A stretch of 64,000 nucleotides of DNA from Paratissierella segnis (GTDB lineage Bacteria; Bacillota; Clostridia; Tissierellales; Tissierellaceae). The notes under the pieces are model-generated. The model ran no database searches, was not told the DNA's origin, and saw only the letters and a program-made list of their open reading frames with translations. The translations under genes and the position numbers were made by a program. The stretch covers positions 62,001 to 126,000 of the forward strand of contig NZ_JACRTG010000029.1 of assembly GCF_014385195.1 (NCBI RefSeq). The letters run 5' to 3'. Positions 53,856 through 62,663 of this stretch are shown one piece after another (the stretch's first letter is position 1; each line of letters opens with the position of its first letter).

Positions 53856-54992
53856 TTATCGAGGTTGTAAATACTCTCCCAACCCATGATTTATCATATC
53901 TTCATAGTTTGGAATTCCTTTTATATCTATATTTTTATCTGGATTTTGCTCGCCAAAAACTGTATAAAATTCCTTAACTCCTGTGATATGCCTTGCTACA
54001 CGCTCGCTTAGAGGATGTCCTTTTTCATCAAAAGGAACATACAGTCTACCATGTTCTGCTGCTCTTACATAAAACTTATCTTTACCATTTACGACCAGGT
54101 CAGAATCTGTTTTACCTCTAAGCCTTCCTTGAGATGGATTCGCTGTTTCCATAAGCAATGCTAACGTATCCGTGTGATCTCCTAACTCACGATGCGTTAA
54201 TCCTCTAAGATTGGTTGGAGAAGGCTCAAGGCTAATATTTATTCCCTCAATTTGCATATTAATTAGAGCTTGAGATGCCAAAGGCATAGCCTTCTCATGA
54301 GCAACTATGGCATTAATGGTTGGATATTCCGGTGACGCCTCATGTAAATCAACGGTAATATCTATATTCTCTTGTTTTATCATCTCCGTGATGGCATAAC
54401 TAACTTTTTCAGTAAAGCTTCCATCCGCTCTTCCGGGATATGTTCTATTTATATTACGAGTTTCACTACCTGATAATTTTTGTCCAGAGGACTTATGAAC
54501 ATAAATATCAGGATCAGGCCATTGATGTATAGGATTTGTTGCTCTGGAGCCAAACCTAAACCACCTCTCTCCACTAGGAGTATCTATAGTAAATCTCATT
54601 GGAGAACCTTCTTGTGGGTCATCATGAGTGAATCCACTATTATTGGTTCTTGGAACTACAAACATCGTTCCTTGTTCAGGCACTGCATTTTCAATAAGTA
54701 AAATAGCAGAAACAAATCCAGAAGGCTCATTAGGATGCGTACCTCCTAACACTAAAATACTTCCGCCGGGTTTCTCTCCTTTTAATACATATACTTCCGT
54801 ATCACCCGGTGTACCTTTAATATCCTCAAAATAATCACTTAACATCTTTATCTCACTTACCCCTTTTCCAGGATAAATCGGTTCTTCAACTAACATAGAT
54901 TTAAACTGTTTTGATAAAGAGAATATACATAAAGCAGCAATAATACATATGATTATTGCTGAAGTCTTTTCATTTTTGACCTCTATCTTCAA
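53856..54992 (-). CDS. Membrane-anchored M14-like succinylglutamate desuccinylase/aspartoacylase family protein
   Basis: 378 residues. One N-terminal helix (AIIICIIAALCIFSL), so the catalytic domain is outside. Zinc motif GGTHPNEPSGFVSA (His-x-x-Glu, about 84), NINRTYPG with substrate-binding Arg, and DLHEASPEYPT with the third ligand, as in aspartoacylase-type deacylases. Adjacent to PGA synthase genes, so gamma-glutamyl amide or N-acyl glutamate bonds are plausible substrates. Starts at TTG with GGTGG upstream, 16 bp after the 47-residue peptide gene. Confidence 0.82.
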   Translation of the reverse strand: MKIEVKNEKTSAIIICIIAALCIFSLSKQFKSMLVEEPIYPGKGVSEIKMLSDYFEDIKGTPGDTEVYVLKGEKPGGSILVLGGTHPNEPSGFVSAILLIENAVPEQGTMFVVPRTNNSGFTHDDPQEGSPMRFTIDTPSGERWFRFGSRATNPIHQWPDPDIYVHKSSGQKLSGSETRNINRTYPGRADGSFTEKVSYAITEMIKQENIDITVDLHEASPEYPTINAIVAHEKAMPLASQALINMQIEGINISLEPSPTNLRGLTHRELGDHTDTLALLMETANPSQGRLRGKTDSDLVVNGKDKFYVRAAEHGRLYVPFDEKGHPLSERVARHITGVKEFYTVFGEQNPDKNIDIKGIPNYEDMINHGLGEYLQPR

Positions 54993-55008
54993 TTGTGTCC
55001 ACCGTCCT

Positions 55009-55152
55009 TCATTTGATTAATAATAATCGTAAAATTAATGGAATTAACACTAAAGCTGCATCTATTTGGAAGAAAATGTCCTTTTCTTCAAACATATTTT
55101 TTAAAATTAAAATTACAATTAGTAAAACTATTCCAAGATAAATATAAAGCAT
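55009..55152 (-). CDS. 47-residue single-pass membrane peptide
   Basis: A short ORF below usual size limits: ATG with GGAGGG 7 nt upstream encodes MLYIYLGIVLLIVILILKN, then a charged turn MFEEKD, then a second hydrophobic stretch ALVLIPLILRLLLIK and a TGA. It fits between the DctM-like transporter (12 bp) and the M14-like gene (16 bp) with no gap, as a real operon gene would. Its length and place recall the small CapE/PgsE peptides of PGA systems, but no sequence signature confirms that. Confidence 0.65.
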   Translation of the reverse strand: MLYIYLGIVLLIVILILKNMFEEKDIFFQIDAALVLIPLILRLLLIK

Positions 55153-55163
55153 TAATTTCCCTC

Positions 55164-56435
55164 CTAAAAAATCAAAAATCCTAGCTTATTTGATGTCAAT
55201 AAGCATAATAATGCAAATCCTAAACAAACAAAAAATGGAATAGCTGCAAATTTTAATACTTCTGAATATTTTTCGTTAACAATCTGAGCTGAATAATTCC
55301 CCGCTAAAGCTGTTGGAGGCATTAAGTCTCCTAAAGATGCTATAAATGAGAGAGTAGCCGCAGTTACTATTTGATTTCCGCTTAACAATGCCAATAGGAA
55401 AGGCACTCCCAAAACTGATGCTCCTCCATAGGATGAAACTGCTCCAAACGCAGGTAATATCACAATAATAGCTATATACAACATAGCAAGATTTAAGTTT
55501 AAGGCATTATTTACTATAAACCCTCTGACTCCTGTAAGTGTCATGATTTGAATAAACATCCCAACACCCATTAATTTCCCTAAAACGGGAATTGTAGTCT
55601 TCATAGATTCTACCAAGGTGTTCTTTAAGTTGAATTTTTTGCCTGTAAATATACCAACAGCACTACTAATTAAAAATATTAAAGGCATCCCAAGATTAGG
55701 AACTACTGTTGGCATAGCTCTAGTTATAATCATTAATACAACAAGTACAATTAGAGGAAGATAGAGTTTAAGTCCATATTCGTTATAAGTCTCATAATTT
55801 AACTTTCCTTTTATATTTTCAAAATCTACTTTTTTAGAATCTTTTAACCCTAAAAATAATACAGTAAATATTGCACAAGGAACAGTTAAAAATAATAACG
55901 GTCCTTCAAATCCAATATACGGCATGTCTACCCCTCCAGCAATAAGCATAGCCGGTATATTTACGGGTGGGGCAGCCATACCCATAATAGCTCCAATAGC
56001 TATTATAGCACCTGTTTTCGGATTTGGAATTCCCATCATAATTAGAATCGGCGCAACAATTGCCCCCGCACTCAAAACAGCTACAGTTGATGATCCGGTT
56101 ATCATACCCGGAAACATAATAATAAACATCAATAATATTAACATCACTATGGGGCTTTTATAAAATTTTCTCACTATTGATGAAGTTAATGCTTCTAATA
56201 AACCTGATTCTTGAATAACCATCATAAAAATCATTGCGGTTGAAATAATAAGTATGGTATCAATATAGACAAAAGTTCCCTCAAAGAGATGTCTAAGAGG
56301 GATTCCTTCTCCGCCAATTAAAGCACCCACTATAGCACCGGCAACCATGGAAAGACTTACCGGAAGCTTCAATAAAATATTAAACAATAGGAATATCCCT
56401 ATCATAGAAATAAATATTATGAATTCTATTTCCAA
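55164..56435 (-). CDS. Ion transporter-superfamily (DctM-like) membrane protein
   Basis: 423 residues, about 12 membrane segments. Has GMITGSSTVAVLSAGAIVAPILIMMGIP and a similar repeat late in the chain (GAVSSYGGASVLGVP; IASLGDLMPPTALAGNYSA), the duplicated hairpin architecture of DctM/CitT-type carriers. No TRAP periplasmic partner is nearby, so it probably works alone. In this PGA cluster, uptake or export of glutamate, gamma-glutamyl peptides or similar is plausible. Starts at TTG with GGAGGG upstream. Confidence 0.72.
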   Translation of the reverse strand: MEIEFIIFISMIGIFLLFNILLKLPVSLSMVAGAIVGALIGGEGIPLRHLFEGTFVYIDTILIISTAMIFMMVIQESGLLEALTSSIVRKFYKSPIVMLILLMFIIMFPGMITGSSTVAVLSAGAIVAPILIMMGIPNPKTGAIIAIGAIMGMAAPPVNIPAMLIAGGVDMPYIGFEGPLLFLTVPCAIFTVLFLGLKDSKKVDFENIKGKLNYETYNEYGLKLYLPLIVLVVLMIITRAMPTVVPNLGMPLIFLISSAVGIFTGKKFNLKNTLVESMKTTIPVLGKLMGVGMFIQIMTLTGVRGFIVNNALNLNLAMLYIAIIVILPAFGAVSSYGGASVLGVPFLLALLSGNQIVTAATLSFIASLGDLMPPTALAGNYSAQIVNEKYSEVLKFAAIPFFVCLGFALLCLLTSNKLGFLIF

Positions 56436-56449
56436 TCAAATCCCTCCAA

Positions 56450-57148
56450 TCATTCATTTTCAAGTAACGCTTTTAGTGGTTCAACAGCATCAGAAATATT
56501 CAACACTAAAGAAATAGGTATACTGTTATCAGAAGAATAATCTGTAAAAATACCATCAGAATTACCATCTTCTACAACAATCATATAATCTGAAATATCA
56601 AAAATTAGATTAGTAAATTGATCTGAAAGTGTGCCACGGCGAGCTTGACCGCCAAGATGAACTAAAACTACCTTTATATCATCGTTATCCTTTACCATGT
56701 CTATAATTTCTTCAGTTCTTTTAGTTTCATCCTCAACTGATATTCCTGCAGCTCCTAATCCTTTAGAGCTTGCACCAGCTGCAATTAATATGGTTTTACT
56801 ATCCTCCATATCTTCCGCATTAGCCACTGGGTCTAATGTGTATTCTCTTCCTATTTTTTTCATCAGAGCATCTAACATTGAAACATCAGCACTTTGACCG
56901 ACAGATGTAACGAAGACAGGATCTTCTAATTTTACATTAAACTCTCCATTTTCATAAACTACCTTGTTTTCATTACTTGTTTTTCGCCCATTTTCTGAAC
57001 TATTTTCCGAAGTGTTACCAGAATTATCTGTAACAACCTGATCTTTATCGGAATCACTATTAGTGCCTTCTTTTGCACAACCTGTAAGGGAAAGTGAAAA
57101 AGCAATCAACAATACTATAAATAAATTAATTTTTTTGTTTGAAATCAT
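56450..57148 (-). CDS. DUF6305-like lipoprotein
   Basis: 232 residues. Signal peptide MISNKKINLFIVLLIAFSLSLTGC with lipobox LTGC, followed by a Ser/Asn/Asp-rich linker of about 45 residues. The folded part starts DPVFVTSVGQSADVSMLDALM and contains TILIAAGASSKGLGAAGIS and VVLVHLGGQARRG. I assign DUF6305 from memory of similar proteins near gamma-glutamyltransferase genes; function is unknown. Start ATG 57148 has AGGAGG upstream, where the longer frame lacks one. Confidence 0.6.
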   Translation of the reverse strand: MISNKKINLFIVLLIAFSLSLTGCAKEGTNSDSDKDQVVTDNSGNTSENSSENGRKTSNENKVVYENGEFNVKLEDPVFVTSVGQSADVSMLDALMKKIGREYTLDPVANAEDMEDSKTILIAAGASSKGLGAAGISVEDETKRTEEIIDMVKDNDDIKVVLVHLGGQARRGTLSDQFTNLIFDISDYMIVVEDGNSDGIFTDYSSDNSIPISLVLNISDAVEPLKALLENE

Positions 57149-57175
57149 TGATATCCTCCTAATATAAATCAACAG

Positions 57176-57195
57176 GACGGAATAAATATTCCGTC
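57176..57195 (-). other. Short hairpin between ggt and the DUF6305-like gene
   Basis: GACGGAATA (57176-57184) and TATTCCGTC (57187-57195) form a perfect 9-bp stem with a very short loop in the intercistronic gap. No T-run follows, so an mRNA-processing role is more likely than termination. Confidence 0.4.
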
Positions 57196-57217
57196 ACTGT
57201 TAAAATTAATAATATCT

Positions 57218-59002
57218 CTAAAAACCTACTGCCTTTGAATCACAATATGGGTCAGCGCCTCCATGAATTGTACCGTCTTCTTTGTAAAGCGCACCTTGAA
57301 TATATCCAAATGTATCATTTGCCATATGGTAAACTTCATGCCCCATTTCAACAAGCTTATTTACCTCTTCTTCAGATATTCCATCTTGATATGTTATAAC
57401 ATTGTCAAGATTATCCCAAATTCTTGGCATGCTTATAGCTTCCTGCATGTCCATATCGAAATCAATAACATTACTAATTGTCTGTGCAACTATTGCAAAT
57501 ATTGATGAACCACCCGGTGCTCCTAAAACCATGAATGGTTTTCCATCTTTTAATACCATGGTAGGAGACATTGAGCTTAAAGGTTTTTTCCCGGGAGCAA
57601 CAGAGTTTGGTTCATCCGGATAAGGGGAAAAGTCATCCATTTGATTGTTCAATATAAAGCCATACCCTCCTACACAAACGCCACTGCCAAAATAGTAATT
57701 TAGAGTTTTTGTTATGGCTACCATATTACCATCTTTATCTGCAACAGAAAGATGAGTTGTGCTATCTCCTTCATATTTCCAAGGATCATCAGCCTCATAA
57801 GTTTGAGATTTATTTATATCTATCTTTTCTGCAAGTTTTTCTGCATAATCTTTATTAGACAATCCATTTAAAGGAACCTCAATATAGTCAGGATCTCCCA
57901 TATATTTAGCTCTATCAGCATATGCTATTTTAAATGCTTCTGACAATAAATGCATATGTTCCGCTGAATAAGGTTCCATGCTTCCTACATCAAAATTCTC
58001 AAGTATATTTAATATCTGAAGAAGATGCGTGCCGCCGGAACTTGGTGGTGGAGAAGATATGATTTCATAACCTCTATAACTTCCTGTAACAGGTTCTCTT
58101 TCGATAACCTTATAATTTTCAAGATCGCTATGAGATATTATTCCACCGTATTTTTTACATGATTCCACGATAGCATCTGCTACTTCTCCCTTATAAAAGC
58201 CATCCGCACCTTTATCAATAATAATTTGAAGTGTTTTCGCCAAATCTGGATTTTTTATATAGTCCCCGACTGAAGGAGGTAAACCATCATTTAGATAGAT
58301 TTCACCTAACTCCGGAAATTTCATCATAGTTTCATATGCATCATTAATATTTCCCAGAGCTATAGGGGTTACTACATATCCATTAGTTGCTAATTCAATA
58401 GCAGGTCTAATTACTTCTTCCCTTGACATTGTTCCATATTTCTCAAGTATATGTAACAGCCCGGCTACTTCACCCGGTACGCCCACAGCTAAACCACCTT
58501 GCCATGAAAGATTATCAATTACATTTCCTTCTTCATCCACTTTGTACATGTCCGGAGTTGCTAATTCTGGTGCTACCTCTCTAAAGTCTATGAAAACTGT
58601 TTCCCCGGTTTCAGCAATTCTTAAGGTCATAAACCCTCCGCCGCCTAAACCAGATGCATTCGGCTCACAAACACCTAATGCAAATGCAGTAGCAACAGCC
58701 GCATCTACAGCATTACCTCCCTTTTCTATGATTTCCGCACCAATTTTTGATGCTTCATACCTTTCAGATGATACAATCCCATTTTTACCTATTGCATCTC
58801 TTGGAGGATTTAGAGGTGAACCATTCTCGTCAAATAACTTGAATTCTTCTTCAACTTTTCCCAAATCAGAATTTTCTTCGGGTTGATTAGTTACATTTCC
58901 TGTTCCCGGCTCATCAACTGGTTTATTTTTAGTACAGCCTACAGTACTTGAAATAACCAACAGAATAACAAGGAAAAATGAAAGCAGCTTTTTCTTTGAC
59001 AT
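57218..59002 (-). CDS. ggt: Gamma-glutamyltransferase, lipoprotein form
   Basis: Autoprocessing Ntn-hydrolase that cuts or transfers gamma-glutamyl bonds, here outside the cell on a lipid anchor. 594 residues: signal peptide with lipobox STVGC, large-subunit part with KIGAEIIEKGGNAVDAAVAT and GGGGFMTLR, the nucleophilic Thr in DSTTHLSVADKDGNMVA, and GGYGFILNNQMDDFS, SSMSPTMVLKDGKP and LGAPGGS. First gene of the PGA cluster. It may shorten or anchor PGA like CapD of Bacillus anthracis, or feed on gamma-glutamyl peptides. Confidence 0.93.
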   Translation of the reverse strand: MSKKKLLSFFLVILLVISSTVGCTKNKPVDEPGTGNVTNQPEENSDLGKVEEEFKLFDENGSPLNPPRDAIGKNGIVSSERYEASKIGAEIIEKGGNAVDAAVATAFALGVCEPNASGLGGGGFMTLRIAETGETVFIDFREVAPELATPDMYKVDEEGNVIDNLSWQGGLAVGVPGEVAGLLHILEKYGTMSREEVIRPAIELATNGYVVTPIALGNINDAYETMMKFPELGEIYLNDGLPPSVGDYIKNPDLAKTLQIIIDKGADGFYKGEVADAIVESCKKYGGIISHSDLENYKVIEREPVTGSYRGYEIISSPPPSSGGTHLLQILNILENFDVGSMEPYSAEHMHLLSEAFKIAYADRAKYMGDPDYIEVPLNGLSNKDYAEKLAEKIDINKSQTYEADDPWKYEGDSTTHLSVADKDGNMVAITKTLNYYFGSGVCVGGYGFILNNQMDDFSPYPDEPNSVAPGKKPLSSMSPTMVLKDGKPFMVLGAPGGSSIFAIVAQTISNVIDFDMDMQEAISMPRIWDNLDNVITYQDGISEEEVNKLVEMGHEVYHMANDTFGYIQGALYKEDGTIHGGADPYCDSKAVGF

Positions 59003-59120
59003 TTATTATCCATCCTTTCTTATACCAGATAGCTGGCTTATTTAAAGCAAAATATTACCAAGCCTTATTTTAATGGTAAAGAAATATATTGATGAAATCA
59101 ACAGATAAATATGAGAAAAA

Positions 59121-59333
59121 CTATTTTCCAATTTCTCCGCCTAACTGAATAACAATGTCCTGAAGTTCTTCTAATTTTATATCTCTCTTTTTTATTGAGG
59201 AATAATTTTTCAAAAAATTCAAGAGTATCATGTACCTATCCTCATTAAATTTCATATCGTATTTATCTAATACAACTTTGAGTTGCGTTATATTATTGAT
59301 ATTATGGATTTGTATATATTTATTATCTATCAC
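59121..59333 (-). CDS. Small hypothetical protein
   Basis: About 70 residues. Start set at GTG 59333, preceded by GAGAGGTG; a longer frame to 59408 would begin inside the tryptophanase terminator and is rejected. Sequence is charged, with YMILLNFLKNYSSIKKRDIK and LEELQDIVIQLGG. No family recognised. No neighbour suggests a role; lies between the tryptophanase gene and the PGA cluster. Confidence 0.55.
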   Translation of the reverse strand: MIDNKYIQIHNINNITQLKVVLDKYDMKFNEDRYMILLNFLKNYSSIKKRDIKLEELQDIVIQLGGEIGK

Positions 59334-59379
59334 TATATCACCTCTCAATAAAATAAATTTCATCTTATAGAATAAATAA

Positions 59380-59418
59380 GTGAACAAAGATGGATTTATT
59401 GAATCCATCTTTGTTCAC
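59380..59418 (-). terminator. Terminator of the tryptophanase gene
   Basis: GTGAACAAAGATGGATT (59380-59396) and AATCCATCTTTGTTCAC (59402-59418) form a perfect 17-bp stem with a 5-nt loop, followed by TTATTTATTC on the minus strand. It lies 37 bp after the stop codon. Confidence 0.8.
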
Positions 59419-59454
59419 TTTAAACTATATTTGAATCTTTAACTCATTATAATA

Positions 59455-60840
59455 TTATTTTTCAATTGGTTCAAGTTTAGCCGTAAAATGTCTCAATACT
59501 TTAGGTTCCCATGTGATTCTATATCCTGAAACTTCACTTGCTCTCTTCTTAATTGCAATTAAAGCTTCTGCCATTATATCAAAATGCGCTTGTGTATAGA
59601 CCCTTCTTGGAATAGCAAGTCTTGTAAATTCAAAATCAGCTTCCAGTTGCTTACCGGTATCCGGATCATTTCCCAACATATATGAACCTATATCGCATGC
59701 TCTGATACCTGCCTCTTTATACAATTCTATACCCAATGCTTGCCCCGGGAATTCATAATATGGAATTTGCGGAAACATTGCCTTAGCATCTATAAACAAT
59801 CCGTGCCCCCCTACAGGAGATTGATATGCAATGCCTTCATCATCTAATATACTTGCCAGATATTCCATTTGACCATTTCTATACTCCAGATATTGTTCAT
59901 CCATACCTTCATATAGCCCAATAGCAAGCGCCTCCAAATCTCTGCCTGAAAGCCCTCCATATGTAATGAATCCTTCAAATGAAATACAGTTTTCCTTTAC
60001 TCTTTGATATAATTCCTCATTGTCCTTAATCCCAATAAGTCCCCCCATATTGACAATTGCATCTTTTTTTGCACTCATAGTAAACATATCAGCGTAACTA
60101 AACATTTCTTTAGTTATTTCTTTGATAGAAGAATTTTTAAATTCTTCTTCATCTCGTTTAACGAAAAAGGCATTTTCAGCAAACCTTGCGGCATCTATAC
60201 ATAATGGAATCCCGTATTTCTTACAAACAGCTGAGACTTCTCTCATGTTTTGAACAGAAACAGGTTGTCCGCCTGCTGAATTGTTTGTTATAGTCATTAC
60301 AACTAATCCAACATTTTCCTTGCCGTGGTCTTTGATTAAGCTTTCAAGTTTTTCAACATCCATATTTCCTTTAAAAGGTGCTCTCAAAGATGGATCCAAT
60401 GCTTCTTTTACCACACAGTCAATAGCTCTTGCACCTGCAAGCTCTACATGAGCTCTGGTTGTATCAAAAAACATATTGGATATGGCAAATTTACCCGATC
60501 CTACCAACAAATTGAATAAAACTTTTTCAGCTGCTCTTCCCTGATGTACCGGTTGAATATATTCATAGCCAAATATATCCTGTCCGGCCTCCACTAGTCT
60601 AAAATAGCTTCTTCCACCTGCATATGCCTCGTCGCCCCTCATGACTCCTGCCCATTGAACATCACTCATGGCATTAGTTCCGGAATCTGTTAATAAATCA
60701 ATGTAAACGTCTTCCCCCCTAAGACTAAAAAGATTATAATTAGCTTCCTTGATTTTTTGTTTTCTCTCTTCACGAGTAAGTACTTTAATAGTTTCTACCA
60801 TTTTAATTCTAAATGGTTCAGGAATATATTTTTTAGCCAA
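59455..60840 (-). CDS. tnaA: Tryptophanase
   Basis: PLP beta-eliminating lyase forming indole, pyruvate and ammonia from tryptophan. About 461 residues, complete. Signatures: IDLLTDSGTNAMSD, MRGDEAYAGGRSYF, QPVHQGRAAEK, NNSAGGQPVS, DAARFAENAFF, and the PLP lysine in MSAKKDA. The position equal to Thr124 of tyrosine phenol-lyase is Asp (NMFFDTTRAH), and Arg381 (MERG in that enzyme) reads CDIG, so tryptophanase is favoured over tyrosine phenol-lyase. Start TTG 60840 follows AAAGGGGG; frame extends to 60867 without a better site. A 38-bp palindrome lies upstream. Confidence 0.9.
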   Translation of the reverse strand: MAKKYIPEPFRIKMVETIKVLTREERKQKIKEANYNLFSLRGEDVYIDLLTDSGTNAMSDVQWAGVMRGDEAYAGGRSYFRLVEAGQDIFGYEYIQPVHQGRAAEKVLFNLLVGSGKFAISNMFFDTTRAHVELAGARAIDCVVKEALDPSLRAPFKGNMDVEKLESLIKDHGKENVGLVVMTITNNSAGGQPVSVQNMREVSAVCKKYGIPLCIDAARFAENAFFVKRDEEEFKNSSIKEITKEMFSYADMFTMSAKKDAIVNMGGLIGIKDNEELYQRVKENCISFEGFITYGGLSGRDLEALAIGLYEGMDEQYLEYRNGQMEYLASILDDEGIAYQSPVGGHGLFIDAKAMFPQIPYYEFPGQALGIELYKEAGIRACDIGSYMLGNDPDTGKQLEADFEFTRLAIPRRVYTQAHFDIMAEALIAIKKRASEVSGYRITWEPKVLRHFTAKLEPIEK

Positions 60841-60878
60841 TACGACTGCCCCCTTTATTTTTAACATCCAATATTATC

Positions 60879-60916
60879 TTACATAAATATACTATCATGA
60901 TAGTAATATTATGTAA
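60879..60916. promoter_or_regulatory. 38-bp near-palindrome between PPC gene and tnaA
   Basis: The core ACTATCATGATAGT (60891-60904) is a perfect 14-bp palindrome, flanked by TTACATAAATAT and AATATTATGTAA arms that are nearly complementary. It spans from the PPC stop codon to 40 bp upstream of tnaA. No T-run follows, so it looks more like a protein-binding site than a terminator. Confidence 0.5.
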
Positions 60917-61331
60917 ATAATATAAGATTCAATCCAATATCCTCATCCAATTCCCTATCGACTTTCCCTTCTATGACATCAATTACTATTTCTCCTGTAG
61001 CACTGATAATTGCTGAATTCAGATGCCCGCCTACCGCGTTTAAATTATCATCAGCAATTGTAATATGAAGGTGTAAATAAACTTCATTATTCATTTCAGA
61101 TATATTCCCATTGAGATTTAATATCTCCATATCTCCCTTTAATACTTTGGAGTGATATTCTTTGATTTTTGTTTCAAAATATCCTATTTCCACTTCTCCT
61201 ACTGCTCCGATACCTGAAATCCTTCCAAGGCTTATTTTTTCTTTTCTAGATAATTCCTTTAGTGAACTCACTATCTCTTCGCCCTTTTCAAGCCTAACGA
61301 CATACTTGTTTCCAAATTTCCTGTAATCCAT
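60909..61331 (-). CDS. PPC/DUF296-domain DNA-binding-like protein
   Basis: 140 residues matching the PPC (plants and prokaryotes conserved, DUF296) domain: RISGIGAVGEVEIGYFE, and LHLHITIADDNLNAVGGHL with the conserved His pairs that bind metal in bacterial members. The prokaryotic members are trimeric and their role is unknown; some are close to DNA-binding AT-hook proteins in plants. Directly upstream of tnaA with 69 bp between; they may share a transcript. Confidence 0.87.
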   Translation of the reverse strand: MDYRKFGNKYVVRLEKGEEIVSSLKELSRKEKISLGRISGIGAVGEVEIGYFETKIKEYHSKVLKGDMEILNLNGNISEMNNEVYLHLHITIADDNLNAVGGHLNSAIISATGEIVIDVIEGKVDRELDEDIGLNLILFT

Positions 61332-61440
61332 TTCAATCTCCTTTCCAAATTATTTTCGTCTTTCTACATATTAATTATATAATACCCTACTTTGCTATTT
61401 TAAAAGTCTTTAATAAATAAGAATGAGCAATCTTTGCTTC

Positions 61441-61469
61441 AAAAAAACAGAACCTATGATTTAGGTTCC
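61441..61469 (-). terminator. Terminator of the alcohol dehydrogenase gene
   Basis: On the minus strand GGAACCT and AGGTTCT form a 7-bp stem with a 7-nt loop and the run GTTTTTTT. It begins 16 bp after the stop codon. Confidence 0.8.
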
Positions 61470-61484
61470 GTATAATACATTCGT

Positions 61485-62543
61485 CTAATCGATAAATACA
61501 ATGGGTTTAATCAAGTCTTGCTGCTTATCTTTCATAAGCATCAATGCTTCTTCTATATGATCAAAACCATGGAATTTATGTGTTACCAATCTTGAAGGAT
61601 CTACCCTATTATATTTTACTAATTTAATTAATCTTTCCATTCTATCTCTTCCGCCTGGAGTTAGACCTCCTACTATAGTCTTGTGCGCCATTCCACAACC
61701 CCAATCAAGTCTGGGAATCGGAATAGTATCTCCTTCCCCATAATAATTTACATTCGATACCCTGCCGCCGGGTTTGACTATCTTTACAGCAGTATTCATT
61801 ATAGTAGGTTTAGCTCCTGCTATTATTACTCTGTCTACGCCTTTACCATCTGTAGCTTCCATTATCTGTTCATCGATAGCACCATTTCTGTAGTTAATAA
61901 TATCCGTAGCTCCATAGTACATCGCAGCATCAACCAGAGCCTTTCTGCTTCCTACTCCTATAATTCTACTTGCTCCTTGAATCTTTGCGCCTGCTATAGC
62001 CATTAATCCTACAGGTCCTATTCCAATGACAGCAACTACATCACCTAAATCTATATTTGCCAGTTCAGCTCCATGAAATCCTGTAGTAACCATATCCGTT
62101 AGCATAACTGCAGTCTCAATAGAAATATCCTCCGGTAAATGAGCCAAATTCATATCTGCATCATTTACATGGAAAAATTCAGCAAATACTCCATCTTTAA
62201 AGTTTGAGAATTTCCACCCTGATAGCATCCCTCCGGAATGTTGAGGAAATCCTTGTTGACTCTCAATAGTTCTCCAATCCGGTGTAATAGCAGGTACAAT
62301 AACTCTATCTCCTGGTTTAAAATCTTTTACCTCTTTTCCTATTTCTACAACTTCACCTACCGCTTCATGCCCTAATATCATGTCTTTTTTGTCACCTAAT
62401 GCTCCTTCAAAAACTGTATGTATATCGGATGTACACGGTGAAACAGCAATCGGCTTAACTATTGCGTCATAATCTGTCATAGTAGGTATTTCTTTTTCAA
62501 TCCAGCCAAGTTCATTAATTCCCAACATAGCAAAACCTTTCAT
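61485..62543 (-). CDS. adh: NADP-type secondary (isopropanol) alcohol dehydrogenase
   Basis: Zinc-dependent medium-chain dehydrogenase close to the Clostridium beijerinckii enzyme (MKGFAMLGINELGWIEKE, SPCTSDIHTVFEGALGD). About 352 residues. Zn ligands: Cys37, His59 and Glu60 (GHEAVG), Asp150 (LTDMVTTGFHG). Coenzyme site VIGIGPVGLMAIAGA; Ser-Arg after IIGVG and the Tyr in INYRNG are those that bind the 2'-phosphate of NADP in the family. Start ATG 62543 after AAGGGGGA; upstream frame has no site. Opposite? No, same strand as the AraC-type regulator upstream, which likely controls it. Confidence 0.92.
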   Translation of the reverse strand: MKGFAMLGINELGWIEKEIPTMTDYDAIVKPIAVSPCTSDIHTVFEGALGDKKDMILGHEAVGEVVEIGKEVKDFKPGDRVIVPAITPDWRTIESQQGFPQHSGGMLSGWKFSNFKDGVFAEFFHVNDADMNLAHLPEDISIETAVMLTDMVTTGFHGAELANIDLGDVVAVIGIGPVGLMAIAGAKIQGASRIIGVGSRKALVDAAMYYGATDIINYRNGAIDEQIMEATDGKGVDRVIIAGAKPTIMNTAVKIVKPGGRVSNVNYYGEGDTIPIPRLDWGCGMAHKTIVGGLTPGGRDRMERLIKLVKYNRVDPSRLVTHKFHGFDHIEEALMLMKDKQQDLIKPIVFID

Positions 62544-62559
62544 TTGAATCCCCCTTATC

Positions 62560-62600
62560 ATTATATAATTAACCTCACCATCATTAATTATATAATTAAC
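62560..62600. promoter_or_regulatory. Two 14-bp direct repeats upstream of adh
   Basis: ATTATATAATTAAC occurs at 62560-62573 and 62587-62600, 27 bp apart, directly upstream of the adh ribosome site. Directly repeated sites near a promoter are typical for AraC-family proteins, and the AraC-type gene starts beyond. Each repeat has a self-complementary core (TTATATAA), so a chance AT-rich match is possible. Confidence 0.4.
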
Positions 62601-62663
62601 AATCTTTAATTTCTATTGATGATTGTGTGGTTTTTAACAAAGTTGTATAGACATATTTGTCTG

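Noticed and set aside
53856..54992. CapA/PgsA subunit
   Set aside because: The zinc-ligand motifs and fold signs are of M14-like deacylases, not the CapA metallophosphatase fold; no other gene matches CapA.
59334..59408. N-terminal extension of the small hypothetical gene
   Set aside because: The extra codons lie in the tryptophanase terminator stem. A GTG with GAGAGGTG at 59333 is a better start.
59455..60840. Tyrosine phenol-lyase
   Set aside because: Asp in FFDTT and no Arg at the specificity position (CDIG) fit tryptophanase.
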